Shown here one piece after another: positions 7,762 to 17,349 of a DNA stretch of 64,000 nt. The stretch comes from Alphaproteobacteria bacterium (lineage in GTDB: Bacteria; Pseudomonadota; Alphaproteobacteria; ATCC43930; CGMCC-115725), in the NCBI GenBank assembly GCA_028871455.1, contig JAGWNF010000016.1, forward strand, positions 1-64,000, in the 5' to 3' direction. Numbering within the stretch: the first letter of the stretch is position 1; each line of letters opens with the position of its first letter. Both the position numbers and the translations under genes were made by a program. Below the pieces are notes generated by a model. The model did not search any database. It saw only the letters and a list, made by a program, of their open reading frames with translations, and was not told where the DNA came from.

Positions 7762-8061
7762 ATGATGACCCTGAAGCACCGTCTCATCGTCCTGGTTGCG
7801 GGCGCCGCATTCGTGACCGCAAGCCCAATCGTTCCGGCACTCGCGCAGTCACAGATGCAAAACAACTGCCCGCCCGAAGACAAGATTGACAGTTCGACCG
7901 CCCCGCAGGCCATGAAAAAGATGGAAGCCGCGGGTTACACGCACGTTCACGATCTTCGGAAGGGCTGCGATAACTATTGGCATGGCATCGCCATGAAGGA
8001 CAGCCAAGAAACGCGGGTCGTGCTCTCACCGCAAGGCAACGTGATGGAAGAAGGTGACTGA
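7762..8061 (+). CDS. Small secreted protein (PepSY-like, function unknown)
   Basis: A 99-residue protein with a Sec signal peptide (MMTLKHRLIVLVAGAAFVTA, cleavage near ALA-QSQ at ~29). The mature part contains A-x-KKMEAAGYTHVHDL followed by aromatic and charged residues and ends VVLSPQGNVMEEGD. That layout (ME-x-x-GY, then a beta hairpin with a Gly-Asn turn) resembles single PepSY-type periplasmic domains. Two cysteines could form a disulfide. The 147-residue protein at 38356 has a comparable C-terminal domain. GAAAGG lies upstream. Function is unknown. Confidence 0.65.
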   Translation: MMTLKHRLIVLVAGAAFVTASPIVPALAQSQMQNNCPPEDKIDSSTAPQAMKKMEAAGYTHVHDLRKGCDNYWHGIAMKDSQETRVVLSPQGNVMEEGD

Positions 8062-8228
8062 GCACCGCCCGCATCGCTTACCGTTCCGCGGACCGCAATT
8101 TAAGCGAGGCTTCAGCGCGTCTCTTTGCGCCTTCGCGCCGTCGAGCAGACCGGTGGATCGTGTTTGATTGATCGCAGACATCTAAAATCCGGCGGACAGG
8201 CTTTGTCCGACGTCAGCCGTGTTTGTGC

Positions 8229-8354
8229 TCACGCCAAGCGCAATAGGCACCGTGCGTTACCTTCATAAAGTCGCTTGCGGTCAGTGGTGCGCAAATTCAA
8301 TGCCGGCTCGGCCCTGGCGCGGGCCGCAGCCGCCTGAGCGGCGTCATCTGGCAT
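8229..8354 (-). pseudogene. Amidohydrolase-like C-terminal remnant (41 codons)
   Basis: A reverse-strand ORF with GGAGG before its ATG ends DRKRLYEGNARCLLRLA. This resembles the last helix of amidohydrolase-2 proteins (K-x-x-YEGNAR-x-L). Nothing upstream continues the gene. It may be a deletion relic like the one at 5967-6125. The rest of 8062-8438 holds no gene I can support. Confidence 0.35.
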
Positions 8355-8438
8355 CGGTTTCCTCCATTCCGACTGCGCCGCGCCTTGCCGGCGCATTTGC
8401 AACGAATTGCAGTATTGCGCGCCCCGGAGGAACAGCCT

Positions 8439-9275
8439 TCAGCGCAACAGCAACAGACGCGTTGCCATGGTCGCCGGCGGCAATACGACACGGCCGATCA
8501 CTGGCGCGAGGCCAAGCGGCTTGAGGAACATCTTCAGCGCCATGCCATAGGGAAAATATGCGCGGCCGATACGACGCACGCCACTACGGAAGGCCTCGTA
8601 GTCGGCGGGATGGAAATCAGAATCCGGGTTGCTGGCGAGGAAGACGTGCTTGAACGCGATGTAGGCGTCCTCGGCATCCACCTCCTGGGCACGATCCCAC
8701 AGCGTCCGGAGCACGGAGGTCCGTCTCGGGCTCTCGGAATCGCGATAGCGGCGGAAGAAATAGTAGAAATTCTTGTAATGCCGCACCTCATCGGCGGCGA
8801 TATTGGAGGCGATTTCGTGCAAGACCGGCTCGGGCGCCGCCTCAGCCAGCATACGATAGAAACTTGCCGTCCCCGTCTCGACGACACACCGTGCGACCAT
8901 TTCCAGTGCGCGCGTCGGCGCTAGATTTTCCAGCGAACAGCAGTGTGAATATTCGGCGAAGAAACCCTGGTAGGCGCGCCGCCAATCGAACTCGGGCCAT
9001 GCCACCTCGACATAGCGTTTGAGCGCGGCGCCGTGCTGCAGCTCCTCCGGTTCCCAGTGGTACCTCAGCCAATCGACGAGTTCGGGATCACCCCGGAAAT
9101 ATTCGATCAGATTTTCAGTATAAAGATCCGATGTGATCTCCACGAACGAGGCGGAGGCGACAATCTGAAACAGCAATTCATCGTCTTCGACCACCTCGCT
9201 GGCTAAGTCACAATACCGGATTGCATCCATCGACCACGGAAGCTCGCGTTGTCCCTCGGCGGCTCTATTCGTCAT
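8439..9275 (-). CDS. Ferritin-like diiron protein (acyl-ACP desaturase-like)
   Basis: This 278-residue helical protein carries a complete carboxylate-bridged diiron set: E46, E78-x2-H81 (EELQHGAALKRY), E133 and E163-x2-H166 (DEVRHYKNF). Spacing and size resemble acyl-ACP desaturases and related ferritin-like oxidases, though no clear substrate-channel signature is visible. The C-terminal ~60 residues are basic with a hydrophobic run (PLGLAPVIGRVVLPPA). The gene is monocistronic and divergent from sodB. A role in fatty-acid or hydrocarbon oxidation or in oxidative stress is possible; the reaction is undetermined. Confidence 0.75.
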   Translation of the reverse strand: MTNRAAEGQRELPWSMDAIRYCDLASEVVEDDELLFQIVASASFVEITSDLYTENLIEYFRGDPELVDWLRYHWEPEELQHGAALKRYVEVAWPEFDWRRAYQGFFAEYSHCCSLENLAPTRALEMVARCVVETGTASFYRMLAEAAPEPVLHEIASNIAADEVRHYKNFYYFFRRYRDSESPRRTSVLRTLWDRAQEVDAEDAYIAFKHVFLASNPDSDFHPADYEAFRSGVRRIGRAYFPYGMALKMFLKPLGLAPVIGRVVLPPATMATRLLLLR

Positions 9276-9536
9276 CAGCGGATTCTCCCGTCCCTTTTAG
9301 GAACGCATGAAGGGTTCCCTCCCCGATTCTCGACTGGTGTGCTGCAACTATATGCGTGTTATGGTGAAAATGAAAAGCGGCGGCGTCGCACCACAGCCAT
9401 GAGGGCCGCGGCGTGCACGCCGCGCTCCCGGATTGCCACTTGGAGCCTGTGGCCGTGCCGCCGTTTTTGTCGTTGTGCCCGCATCGCGACGCGCAGCGAC
9501 GCCTAATGATCGAACTCTGACAAGCGCGAGGCTGAA

Positions 9537-10160
9537 ATGGCATTTGAACTCCCACCGTTGCCGTATCCGATGAACGCGCTCGAACCGCAAATGTCGGCGC
9601 GCACGCTCGAATTCCACCACGGCAAGCATCACAAGGCCTATGTCGACAACGCCAACAAAATGGTCCAGAACACGCCGCTGGCGAACAAACCGCTCGAAGA
9701 GGTGATCCAGGCGACGGCGAAGGACGAATCGAAGCAAGGGCTCTTCAACAACGTCGCACAGATCTGGAACCACAACTTCTTCTGGAAATCTATGCGTCCC
9801 AAGGGTGGTGGTCGGCCGACAGGCGAGTTGGCGCGCGCGATCGAAGAAGCGTTCGGTTCGTACGACAAGTTCCGCGAACAATTCAAAACCGCCGGCGCGA
9901 CGCAATTCGGCAGCGGTTGGGCCTGGCTGGTTTTCGACAACGGCAAGCTCAAGGTCATCAAGACACCGAATGCGATCAATCCGCTGGTCCAAGGCATGAA
10001 GGCGCTGTTGACCTACGACGTATGGGAGCACGCCTATTATCTCGATTACCAGAATCGGCGGCCCGATTTCATCGACGCCTTCATCGACCATCTGGTGAAC
10101 TGGGACTTTGCCGCGGAGAACTTGGCGCGAGCGAAAGCCCAGCGGACTGCCGCCGAATAA
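9537..10160 (+). CDS. sodB: Superoxide dismutase (Fe/Mn type)
   Basis: A 207-residue cytosolic enzyme that dismutates superoxide. Metal ligands are visible: H27 in the FHHGKHHKAY helix, a His in NHNFFWKSM at ~82, and Asp and His in DVWEHAYYLDY near 163-167. The Fe-type look (AQIWNHNFFW and FGSGWAWLV) is an inference. GAGG precedes the ATG. It ends without a partner gene. Confidence 0.95.
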   Translation: MAFELPPLPYPMNALEPQMSARTLEFHHGKHHKAYVDNANKMVQNTPLANKPLEEVIQATAKDESKQGLFNNVAQIWNHNFFWKSMRPKGGGRPTGELARAIEEAFGSYDKFREQFKTAGATQFGSGWAWLVFDNGKLKVIKTPNAINPLVQGMKALLTYDVWEHAYYLDYQNRRPDFIDAFIDHLVNWDFAAENLARAKAQRTAAE

Positions 10161-10643
10161 CCGAAGAAGACGCGGCGCGGCGTGCGCAGACGACAGCTTG
10201 CAGCTTTGGCCATCTCGTTCGCCGCCGCGTCACACACTTTACCATCTAATACGCGGGGTCTGCGTCACCAAGCGGCGTAACGGCCACTGACCGTTCGTCC
10301 GTGGTCGCATCATTGACCTGGTGTTGATGGCCGTCGCCGCAGACGTCGCGGAACTTGATCGCCCTTAGATAGATATCGCTGGATCGACAACATCGAACTC
10401 GGTACGGCACATAATTCGCGGTCCGTCGCATCGGCGGCGGTGCCGTGATCTCATTTTCGCCATATTTCCTTCTCACCCTCGAAAGTGGCCGTATATGGTG
10501 CCACTGTGGGCAATTTTGGGCCCAGCAAGTCCTAGGGTGATTCGGTGATCGTGAGCGGAACGAGAGCCGTCGGCTGACGTTCTCTTGCAAACCACTGCCT
10601 CTCGCCCCGAAGAGGGAAAATTCCAACCAAGGGGGTCTGAACA
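10161..10643. other. Leader region of the trehalose/glucan operon
   Basis: Nearly 480 bp without a convincing gene. Reverse-strand frames at 10246-10836 overlap otsA and have no domain. The part next to otsA carries an EcfG-type promoter-like sequence (10557-10581). The rest may hold further regulation or a small RNA, which I cannot show. Confidence 0.5.
10557..10581 (+). promoter_or_regulatory. EcfG (general stress response) promoter-like site
   Basis: GGAAC (10557-10561), a 16-nt spacer, then CGTT (10578-10581) matches the alphaproteobacterial EcfG consensus GGAAC-N16/17-CGTT. It lies 62 nt upstream of the otsA start. An EcfG-like sigma gene (27074) and a NepR gene (34206) lie in the same window, and trehalose genes are known members of this regulon in rhizobia. 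Confidence 0.65.
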
Positions 10644-12056
10644 ATGGACACGATCTTGGTCTCGAACCGCGTTGCCGAACCGTCCCGGACGGGCGCGGTC
10701 TCGGGAGGCTTGGCCGCGGTCCTGCTGTCGGCGGTGAGGACATCCGGCGCCACCTGGATCGGAGCGAGCGGCAAGTTTGCCCCGGCGGAAGACGCGCACG
10801 TACCGACGCATTCGAAAAAACTGGGAGCCGGAACACTGACGATGGTCGACCTGCCGGTCACCGATTACCGTCGCTTCTACAACGGCATGGCGAATGCGGC
10901 GCTGTGGCCGGTTCTACATTACCGCGCGGATCTGTTGCGTTATGAGCCTGAGTTCGTCGCCTCATATCGGGCGATCAACCAGATCATGGCGAACGTCGTG
11001 GCCGATCGCGCACGCCGGAATTCGCTCATTTGGGTGCACGATTACCACTATTTCATGCTCGGCGAGTTTCTGCGCGAACGTGGCTTCGCAGGGCCGATCG
11101 GCTTTTTCCTGCACACGCCATTCCCGACCAAATCAGTGCTGATCTGCCTGCCGGAGCACCGCACTGTGCTCAAGGCGCTTGCGGCCTACGACCTGATCGG
11201 CTTCCAAACCGACGAGGACCTTCTGCGTTTCCGTGATTATGCGACCACCAAGCTGCTGGCCACTCTGATAGGGCAGACAGAGCTGCAATTCGGCGATCGC
11301 AGGGTCAAACTCGGCGTGTTTCCGGTCGGTATCGACGTCGACTTCTTCGCCGGATCGGCTCGCAAGAACGTCGACAGCAATAAGATCAACCGCATCAAGC
11401 GCGGATTGCACCACGGCAAAATGGTGATTGGCGTCGATCGCCTCGACTACAGCAAGGGCCTGCCTGAGCGTTTCGCCGCTTACGAGCGCTTCCTGACCAT
11501 CTATCCGGACGAACGCAAGCGCGTTTCGTTCCTTCAAATTACGCCGCCGACGCGTTCGGCGGTCGATAGCTATCGCCGCGTCCGTGCGGAGCTCGCCGGC
11601 CACGCAGGCGATATCAACGCGCGCTTCGGCGACGTTGATTGGATGGTTCTGCGCTACATCAACGAGAGCTTCCCTCCTGACCAGCTTGCCGCGCTCTACC
11701 GGGTCAGCAAGGTCGGCTGCGTCACACCGTTGCGTGACGGCATGAATCTCGTGGCCAAGGAATACGTCGCATCGCAGGACCCGGACGATCCGGGAGTGCT
11801 GGTGCTCTCGAAGTTCGCCGGCGCGGCGAAAGAGCTCAACGCCGCGCTCGTCGTCAACCCCTACGATATCGGAGAACTCGCGCAGGCGCTGTATCGCGCG
11901 CTATATATGGACCGCGTCGAACGTATCGAGCGCTGGAGTGCGATGATGAAGACGTTGCGGGGAGGTAATATCAACCGTTGGTACGACGGGTTCATTGATT
12001 CGCTGCACGAGTCGGCGACGTCGCTGTTACCGACGGCATCATATAGCGTCGCCTGA
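10644..12056 (+). CDS. otsA: Trehalose-6-phosphate synthase
   Basis: A 470-residue GT20 glycosyltransferase that joins UDP-glucose and glucose 6-phosphate into trehalose 6-phosphate. It opens with the conserved [11 protein letters not shown]. The block [16 protein letters not shown] (~132-147) follows, then [15 protein letters not shown] (~269-283), whose Arg and Lys bind phosphate, and [16 protein letters not shown] (~366-381), which holds the nucleotide. It is the first gene of a seven-gene run and has an EcfG-like promoter. No otsB phosphatase is in the window, so T6P must be dephosphorylated by a protein encoded elsewhere before TreS can use the trehalose. Confidence 0.95.
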   Translation: MDTILVSNRVAEPSRTGAVSGGLAAVLLSAVRTSGATWIGASGKFAPAEDAHVPTHSKKLGAGTLTMVDLPVTDYRRFYNGMANAALWPVLHYRADLLRYEPEFVASYRAINQIMANVVADRARRNSLIWVHDYHYFMLGEFLRERGFAGPIGFFLHTPFPTKSVLICLPEHRTVLKALAAYDLIGFQTDEDLLRFRDYATTKLLATLIGQTELQFGDRRVKLGVFPVGIDVDFFAGSARKNVDSNKINRIKRGLHHGKMVIGVDRLDYSKGLPERFAAYERFLTIYPDERKRVSFLQITPPTRSAVDSYRRVRAELAGHAGDINARFGDVDWMVLRYINESFPPDQLAALYRVSKVGCVTPLRDGMNLVAKEYVASQDPDDPGVLVLSKFAGAAKELNAALVVNPYDIGELAQALYRALYMDRVERIERWSAMMKTLRGGNINRWYDGFIDSLHESATSLLPTASYSVA

Positions 12057-12068
12057 GGATTTCGGCCC

Positions 12069-14078
12069 ATGGCGGTCATCGCGCCCGCGCCGACAGCGGC
12101 CCAGGCGAAGGCAAAGACGCCGCGCGCCCGTCAGCCGACGAACGGACATCGCATCGCCATCGAGAGGATCGCGCCCGAAATCGACAGCGGCAGGTTTCCG
12201 GTTAAGCGCGTCGTAGGCGAGGTTTTTTCGGTTTCTGCGGACATCTTTCGCGACGGCCATGATCGGTTACGCGCCGTTCTGCTAACGTGCCGTGATGGCG
12301 ACACGAATTGGCGCGGCGTACCGATGCGGTTGGTTGACAATGACCGGTGGTCGGCCACCCTCACACTCACCGACCCCGGCCGCTATGTCTACACGCTTGA
12401 AGCGTGGACGGACGCCTTCGCAAGCTGGCGCGACCACCTCGCGAAGAAGAGCCAAGCCGGTCAACCGACCGCCGACGAGATCGCGGTGGGTGTCGCACTC
12501 TTGACGGAGGCTGTGCGCACGGCGAATGGAGCGGGGCGAACAATTATCGAGTCAGCGCTTGCCAGCGCCCAACGCGGCGCCACCAGCGCGCTTGAGCTCC
12601 TGCTCGCGCCGGATCTCGAAACCGCAATGGCCGAATGCGGCCCGCGCTGTCATTTGACGCGCCTCGAACCAGCACGACCGCTGGTCGTCGATCGACCGCA
12701 GGCACGGTTTGCCGCCTGGTACGAGATGTTTCCCCGGTCGCAAGGCACTGAACCGGGAGAAAGCGCGACGTTCGGGGACTGCGCCGCTCGGCTCGATGAC
12801 ATCGCGGCCATGGGCTTCGATACGATCTACCTGCCGCCGATCCATCCCATCGGCTTGACCAATCGCAAAGGTCGCAACAATAGCCTCGGCGGCACCGTCG
12901 CGGATCCTGGCAGCCCCTACGCGATCGGTAGCACGGTCGGCGGCCATGATGCCGTGGAGCCGCAACTCGGCACGCTTGACGATTTCCGTGCGTTCGTCGA
13001 CGCGTGCCATGAGCGTGGTATGGAAATCGCGCTCGATTTCGCGGTGCAGTGCTCGCTCGACCATCCATGGATCAAGGAACATCCCGACTGGTTCGAATTC
13101 CGTTCCGACGGCTCGATCCGCCATGCGGAGAATCCGCCCAAAAAATATGAGGACATCGTCAATCTCAATTTTGACGCCGCCGACTGGCGCGGCATCTGGC
13201 GGGCCCTCCGCGAGGTCCTGCGCTTCTGGATCGCGCAAGGCGTCCGTATCTTCCGCGTCGACAATCCGCATACGAAGCCATACCCGTTCTGGGAATGGCT
13301 CATCCGTGATATTCAGGCCACGCATCCCGACGTGATCTTTCTGGCCGAGGCCTTCACGCGGCCGAAGCCGATGCGCTATCTCGCCAAGCTCGGCTTCACC
13401 CAGTCCTACACCTATTTCACCTGGCGCAACGACAAGGCCGAACTTGCGGACTATTTCGTTGAGCTGACGTGCGGTGAGACTCGCGAATATTTCCGCCCTC
13501 ACCTTTTCACCAACACACCCGACATCTTGCCGCGCTTCCTGCAGACAGGCGGTCCGCCCGCCTTTCGTATTCGTGCCGCGCTGGCGGCGACCCTTGGTGG
13601 ACTGTGGGGCATCTATAACGGCTTCGAGCTTTGTGAAAATCGCGCGTTGCCCGATTCCGAGGAATACGCGGACTCTGAGAAGTACGAATACAAGGTGTGG
13701 AATTGGAACCGGCCGGGCAATATCAAGAGGTTCATTGCCGAACTCAATCGTATCCGGCGCGACAACGCCGCTTTCAGCGACTGGCTGAATCTCGAATTCC
13801 TGCCGGCGGAAAATCCGCACGTGCTGTTCTATGCACGAGTGCCATCGAACCCGCGCGAGACCGTGTTCATCGCCATCAGCCTCAACCCCCTTGGCGACGA
13901 GGCGGCCACGATCGAGTTGCCGTTGGAGCGGCTCGGCATCTCCGAGGATTCCGCTTTCGCCATCCGCAACCTGCTAACGGACGAGGTCCTGCATTGGACC
14001 GGTCCGCGACAATCAGTCTGGATCGGACCTCGCGTGCCAATTTTCGTGTTCAAGCTGACGGAGGCCGTCGATGCCTGA
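12069..14078 (+). CDS. glgE: Alpha-1,4-glucan:maltose-1-phosphate maltosyltransferase
   Basis: A 669-residue GH13_3 enzyme that adds maltosyl units from maltose 1-phosphate to a growing alpha-1,4-glucan. An N-terminal beta-sandwich (~30-115) and helical insertion precede the TIM barrel. The nucleophile is D398 (RVDNPHTKPYPFWEW) and the acid/base E427 (FLAEAFTRP). The spacing agrees with studied Streptomyces GlgE. KKYEDIVNLNFD, also typical of the family, is present. It starts 13 nt after otsA, and its end overlaps treS by 8 nt, showing a tightly packed operon. Confidence 0.95.
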   Translation: MAVIAPAPTAAQAKAKTPRARQPTNGHRIAIERIAPEIDSGRFPVKRVVGEVFSVSADIFRDGHDRLRAVLLTCRDGDTNWRGVPMRLVDNDRWSATLTLTDPGRYVYTLEAWTDAFASWRDHLAKKSQAGQPTADEIAVGVALLTEAVRTANGAGRTIIESALASAQRGATSALELLLAPDLETAMAECGPRCHLTRLEPARPLVVDRPQARFAAWYEMFPRSQGTEPGESATFGDCAARLDDIAAMGFDTIYLPPIHPIGLTNRKGRNNSLGGTVADPGSPYAIGSTVGGHDAVEPQLGTLDDFRAFVDACHERGMEIALDFAVQCSLDHPWIKEHPDWFEFRSDGSIRHAENPPKKYEDIVNLNFDAADWRGIWRALREVLRFWIAQGVRIFRVDNPHTKPYPFWEWLIRDIQATHPDVIFLAEAFTRPKPMRYLAKLGFTQSYTYFTWRNDKAELADYFVELTCGETREYFRPHLFTNTPDILPRFLQTGGPPAFRIRAALAATLGGLWGIYNGFELCENRALPDSEEYADSEKYEYKVWNWNRPGNIKRFIAELNRIRRDNAAFSDWLNLEFLPAENPHVLFYARVPSNPRETVFIAISLNPLGDEAATIELPLERLGISEDSAFAIRNLLTDEVLHWTGPRQSVWIGPRVPIFVFKLTEAVDA

Positions 14079-17000
14079 CGTCACGGCGCGCACAACACTT
14101 CCGGAAGCGCGCGTCCAAGCCGACGCACCCGATTGGTACAAAGACGCCATTATCTACGAGTTGCACGTCAAGGCGTTCTTCGACGCCAACAATGACGGGA
14201 TCGGTGATCTGCCTGGATTGATTGCCAAGCTTGATTACCTGCAGGACCTCGGCGTCACCGCCATCTGGCTGCTACCGTTCTTTCCATCGCCGTTTCGCGA
14301 CGACGGCTACGACGTTTCGGATTACCGCAACATCCATCCGGCATATGGCACGTTGCGCGACTTTGGCCAGCTGGTGCGCGAAGCGCATCGTCGAAACCTC
14401 AGAATCATCGTCGAGCTGGTCGTCAATCACACTTCGGACCAGCATCCGTGGTTCCAGCGCGCCCGCCGCGCGCGACCTGGTTCGGTCTATCGCGATTATT
14501 ATGTGTGGAGCGACACCGAGGAGAAATACAAGGGAACGCGCATTATCTTCAACGACACGGAGAAATCGAACTGGACGTGGGACCCGGTGGCCAGCGCATT
14601 CTATTGGCACCGGTTCTTCGCACATCAGCCCGACCTGAATTTTGACAATCCGCATGTCGTGCGCTCGGTGCTCAACAACATGCGGTTCTGGGCCGATCTC
14701 GGCGTCGACGGTTTCCGGCTCGACGCGGTTCCGTATCTCTGCGAGCGCGAAGGCACATCCAACGAGAATCTGCCTGAGACTCACGCGGTCATCAAACAGA
14801 TGCGGTCACAGCTCGACCGCGAGTTTCCGAACCGGTTGTTCCTTGCCGAGGCGAATCAATGGCCGGAAGACGTGAAGGACTATTTTGGCAGCGGCGACGA
14901 GTGCCACATGGCGTTCCATTTCCCGCTGATGCCGCGCATGTACATGGCAATCGCGCGCGAAGATCGCCATCCGATCACCGACATCATGCGTCAGACGCCG
15001 GAGATTCCCGATTCATGTCAGTGGGCGATTTTCCTGCGCAATCACGACGAGCTGACGCTCGAAATGGTCACCGACAGCGAGCGCGATTATCTCTGGTCGA
15101 CTTACGCCGCCGATCGCCGCGCGCGGCTTAATCTCGGCATCCGGCGTCGGCTCGCGCCGCTCATGGAGAACGATCGGCGGCGGATCGAGCTGATGGTTAG
15201 TCTGCTGCTGTCGCTTCCAGGAACGCCGATCTTGTATTACGGCGACGAGATCGGCATGGGCGACAATATCTATCTCGGCGACCGCGACGGCGTGCGTACG
15301 CCGATGCAGTGGACGCCCGATCGTAACGCGGGTTTCTCGCGCGCCGATCCTGCGACGCTTTATCTGCCGCCAATCATGGACGCCGTCTATGGCTTTCAAG
15401 CGCTCAACGTCGAGGCGCAATCGCGAAGCCTGTCGTCGCTGCTTAACTGGATGAAGCGGCTGATCGGCGTACGCAAGTCGCTCAAGGTGTTCGGTCGAGG
15501 CACTCTTACCTTCCTTTATCCTTCGAACCGCGCCGTACTCGCCTATCTGCGGCAACACGAAGACGTCACCGTCTTGTGCCTCTCGAACCTGTCCCGCTCG
15601 GCGCAGGCGGTCGAGCTCGACCTTGCTGGTTTCGCCGGACGTATCCCTGTCGAGCTGATGGGCCAAACATCCTTTCCGATGATTGGCGATGGCGGTTTCT
15701 ACACCATCACCTTACAAGGCTACGGCTTTTACTGGTTCCAGCTCGCCGTTCCGGTACAGGGACCGCTGGCTACGGTGCGCACGCGCGACCTCGACACGTT
15801 GGTCGCGGTGGGCGGCCTCGCCACCGTGCTCGAGGGCCGCAACCGCGGCATCGTGGAACGCGACATCCTGCCGCCTTTCCTCGTCGAACATCGCTGGTTC
15901 GCCCAGAAAAGCGAGCGAGCGTTCACCGCCGCGCTCGCTTGGTCGACCACGTTCCGTTTGGGCGACCGTGACTGGCTGTGGCTGATTGCCGACACTCGCG
16001 GTCGGCATTCCACCGCGCGTTACTCGTTGCCGCTAACGGAGGAGTGGCAGCCGCCGGCCATGCCGCCACCGACGATCACTCTTGCCAAACTGCGCCATGG
16101 ACCACGCGAGGGCTATCTGACCGACGCCCTGCATAACGAACTGTTCGTCGATGCGGTAATCAACGCCGTACGTGAGGGCCGCATGCTCGAAACTGCGCAC
16201 GGCCAGCTCGTCTTTCGACCCGGCGCGACGCTTTCGACGCAGGCGTGGCCGGAGAAACCGGTCATTCGCATCGGCAGCGCCGAGCAATCGAACAGTTCGG
16301 CCATAGTCGAAGGCGCCGCTATCATCAAGTTCTACCGTATCGTCGCGCCCGGCGTTCATCCCGAGATCGAGGTCGGTACGTTTCTAACTGAGCGCACCGA
16401 ATTCAAGAATGCGCCGCCGCTTCTCGGCCATGTGGCGCTAATCGAACCGGATGGCCAGGAAACAGCGCTCGGCGTGATTCACGGCTGGGTGCAAAACCAG
16501 GGTGACGCCTGGTCCTCCACCTTGGGCTATCTCGCGCGCTTCCTTGAGGAGTCACGAGTCGCGCCGGTGGTCGAGCCTCAGGCATCACTGGCCGCGCACA
16601 CCGTCTATCACGCGCAAATCGAGCAACTGGCATTACGCACGGCCGAGCTCCATCGCGCGTTCAATGTCGGAAGCAGCGACCCGGCATTTACTGTCGTGCC
16701 GGCGGCACCGACCGAAATCACCGCGTGGGGCGATGCGATCGCGCAAACGGTCGACGATACTTTCAACAAGCTCACGCGGGGCAGCGATCGGTTGAGTGGT
16801 GAGGCGGTGACACTCGCGGCCGATCTGATTGGCCGCAGGGAAGCTATTGCCGCGCAAGCGCGCGCACTCGCCGATAGTGATGACGACGTACTGCTCTCGC
16901 GTCTGCACGGCGATTACCATCTTGGCCAGATTCTAGTCGTGAAGAACGATGTTCAAATCGTCGACTTTGAGGGACCACCGCAACTGCCGCTGGCGGAACG

Positions 17001-17349
17001 CCGGCGCAAGCACTCGGTCATTCGCGATGTAGCGGGCATGCTGCGCTCATTCGATTATGCCGCCTGGACCGCGCTCGAACACGCGACAACCAATCAGCCA
17101 GACCTGCGTAACGACTTGTTGAAGGCCGCGCTCCTGTGGCGCGACGACGCCATCAACGGTTTCCTCGACGCCTACACCCGCGCGATGGTCGGCTGCCCGC
17201 TGTGGCCTGGTGAAGAAAATCTCGCGCGGCGGCTGCTCAAGCTTTTCCTTATCGAGAAGGCGGCGCTCGAAATCACCTACGAGCTGGGAAATCGTCCCGA
17301 TTGGATTGCCGTTCCGTTGCGCGGATTGAAAGCGCTCATCACGCCATGA
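14071..17349 (+). CDS. treS: Trehalose synthase-maltokinase fusion
   Basis: A 1092-residue fusion of two GlgE-pathway steps. Residues ~20-545 are the GH13_16 trehalose synthase that interconverts trehalose and maltose, with nucleophile D218 (FRLDAVPYL), acid E260 ([10 protein letters not shown]) and [10 protein letters not shown]. Residues ~600-1092 are maltokinase (Pep2/Mak), which makes maltose 1-phosphate with ATP. Its kinase motif [10 protein letters not shown] begins at ~946, followed by VDFEG. Such fusions occur in many proteobacteria and guarantee equal amounts of both activities. It overlaps glgE by 8 nt and glgB by 4 nt (ATGA), so translation is coupled. Confidence 0.95.
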   Translation: MPDVTARTTLPEARVQADAPDWYKDAIIYELHVKAFFDANNDGIGDLPGLIAKLDYLQDLGVTAIWLLPFFPSPFRDDGYDVSDYRNIHPAYGTLRDFGQLVREAHRRNLRIIVELVVNHTSDQHPWFQRARRARPGSVYRDYYVWSDTEEKYKGTRIIFNDTEKSNWTWDPVASAFYWHRFFAHQPDLNFDNPHVVRSVLNNMRFWADLGVDGFRLDAVPYLCEREGTSNENLPETHAVIKQMRSQLDREFPNRLFLAEANQWPEDVKDYFGSGDECHMAFHFPLMPRMYMAIAREDRHPITDIMRQTPEIPDSCQWAIFLRNHDELTLEMVTDSERDYLWSTYAADRRARLNLGIRRRLAPLMENDRRRIELMVSLLLSLPGTPILYYGDEIGMGDNIYLGDRDGVRTPMQWTPDRNAGFSRADPATLYLPPIMDAVYGFQALNVEAQSRSLSSLLNWMKRLIGVRKSLKVFGRGTLTFLYPSNRAVLAYLRQHEDVTVLCLSNLSRSAQAVELDLAGFAGRIPVELMGQTSFPMIGDGGFYTITLQGYGFYWFQLAVPVQGPLATVRTRDLDTLVAVGGLATVLEGRNRGIVERDILPPFLVEHRWFAQKSERAFTAALAWSTTFRLGDRDWLWLIADTRGRHSTARYSLPLTEEWQPPAMPPPTITLAKLRHGPREGYLTDALHNELFVDAVINAVREGRMLETAHGQLVFRPGATLSTQAWPEKPVIRIGSAEQSNSSAIVEGAAIIKFYRIVAPGVHPEIEVGTFLTERTEFKNAPPLLGHVALIEPDGQETALGVIHGWVQNQGDAWSSTLGYLARFLEESRVAPVVEPQASLAAHTVYHAQIEQLALRTAELHRAFNVGSSDPAFTVVPAAPTEITAWGDAIAQTVDDTFNKLTRGSDRLSGEAVTLAADLIGRREAIAAQARALADSDDDVLLSRLHGDYHLGQILVVKNDVQIVDFEGPPQLPLAERRRKHSVIRDVAGMLRSFDYAAWTALEHATTNQPDLRNDLLKAALLWRDDAINGFLDAYTRAMVGCPLWPGEENLARRLLKLFLIEKAALEITYELGNRPDWIAVPLRGLKALITP

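Noticed and set aside
12552-13820. 422-codon reverse-strand ORF inside glgE
   Set aside because: Antisense shadow of a gene with complete GH13 residues; no recognisable family.
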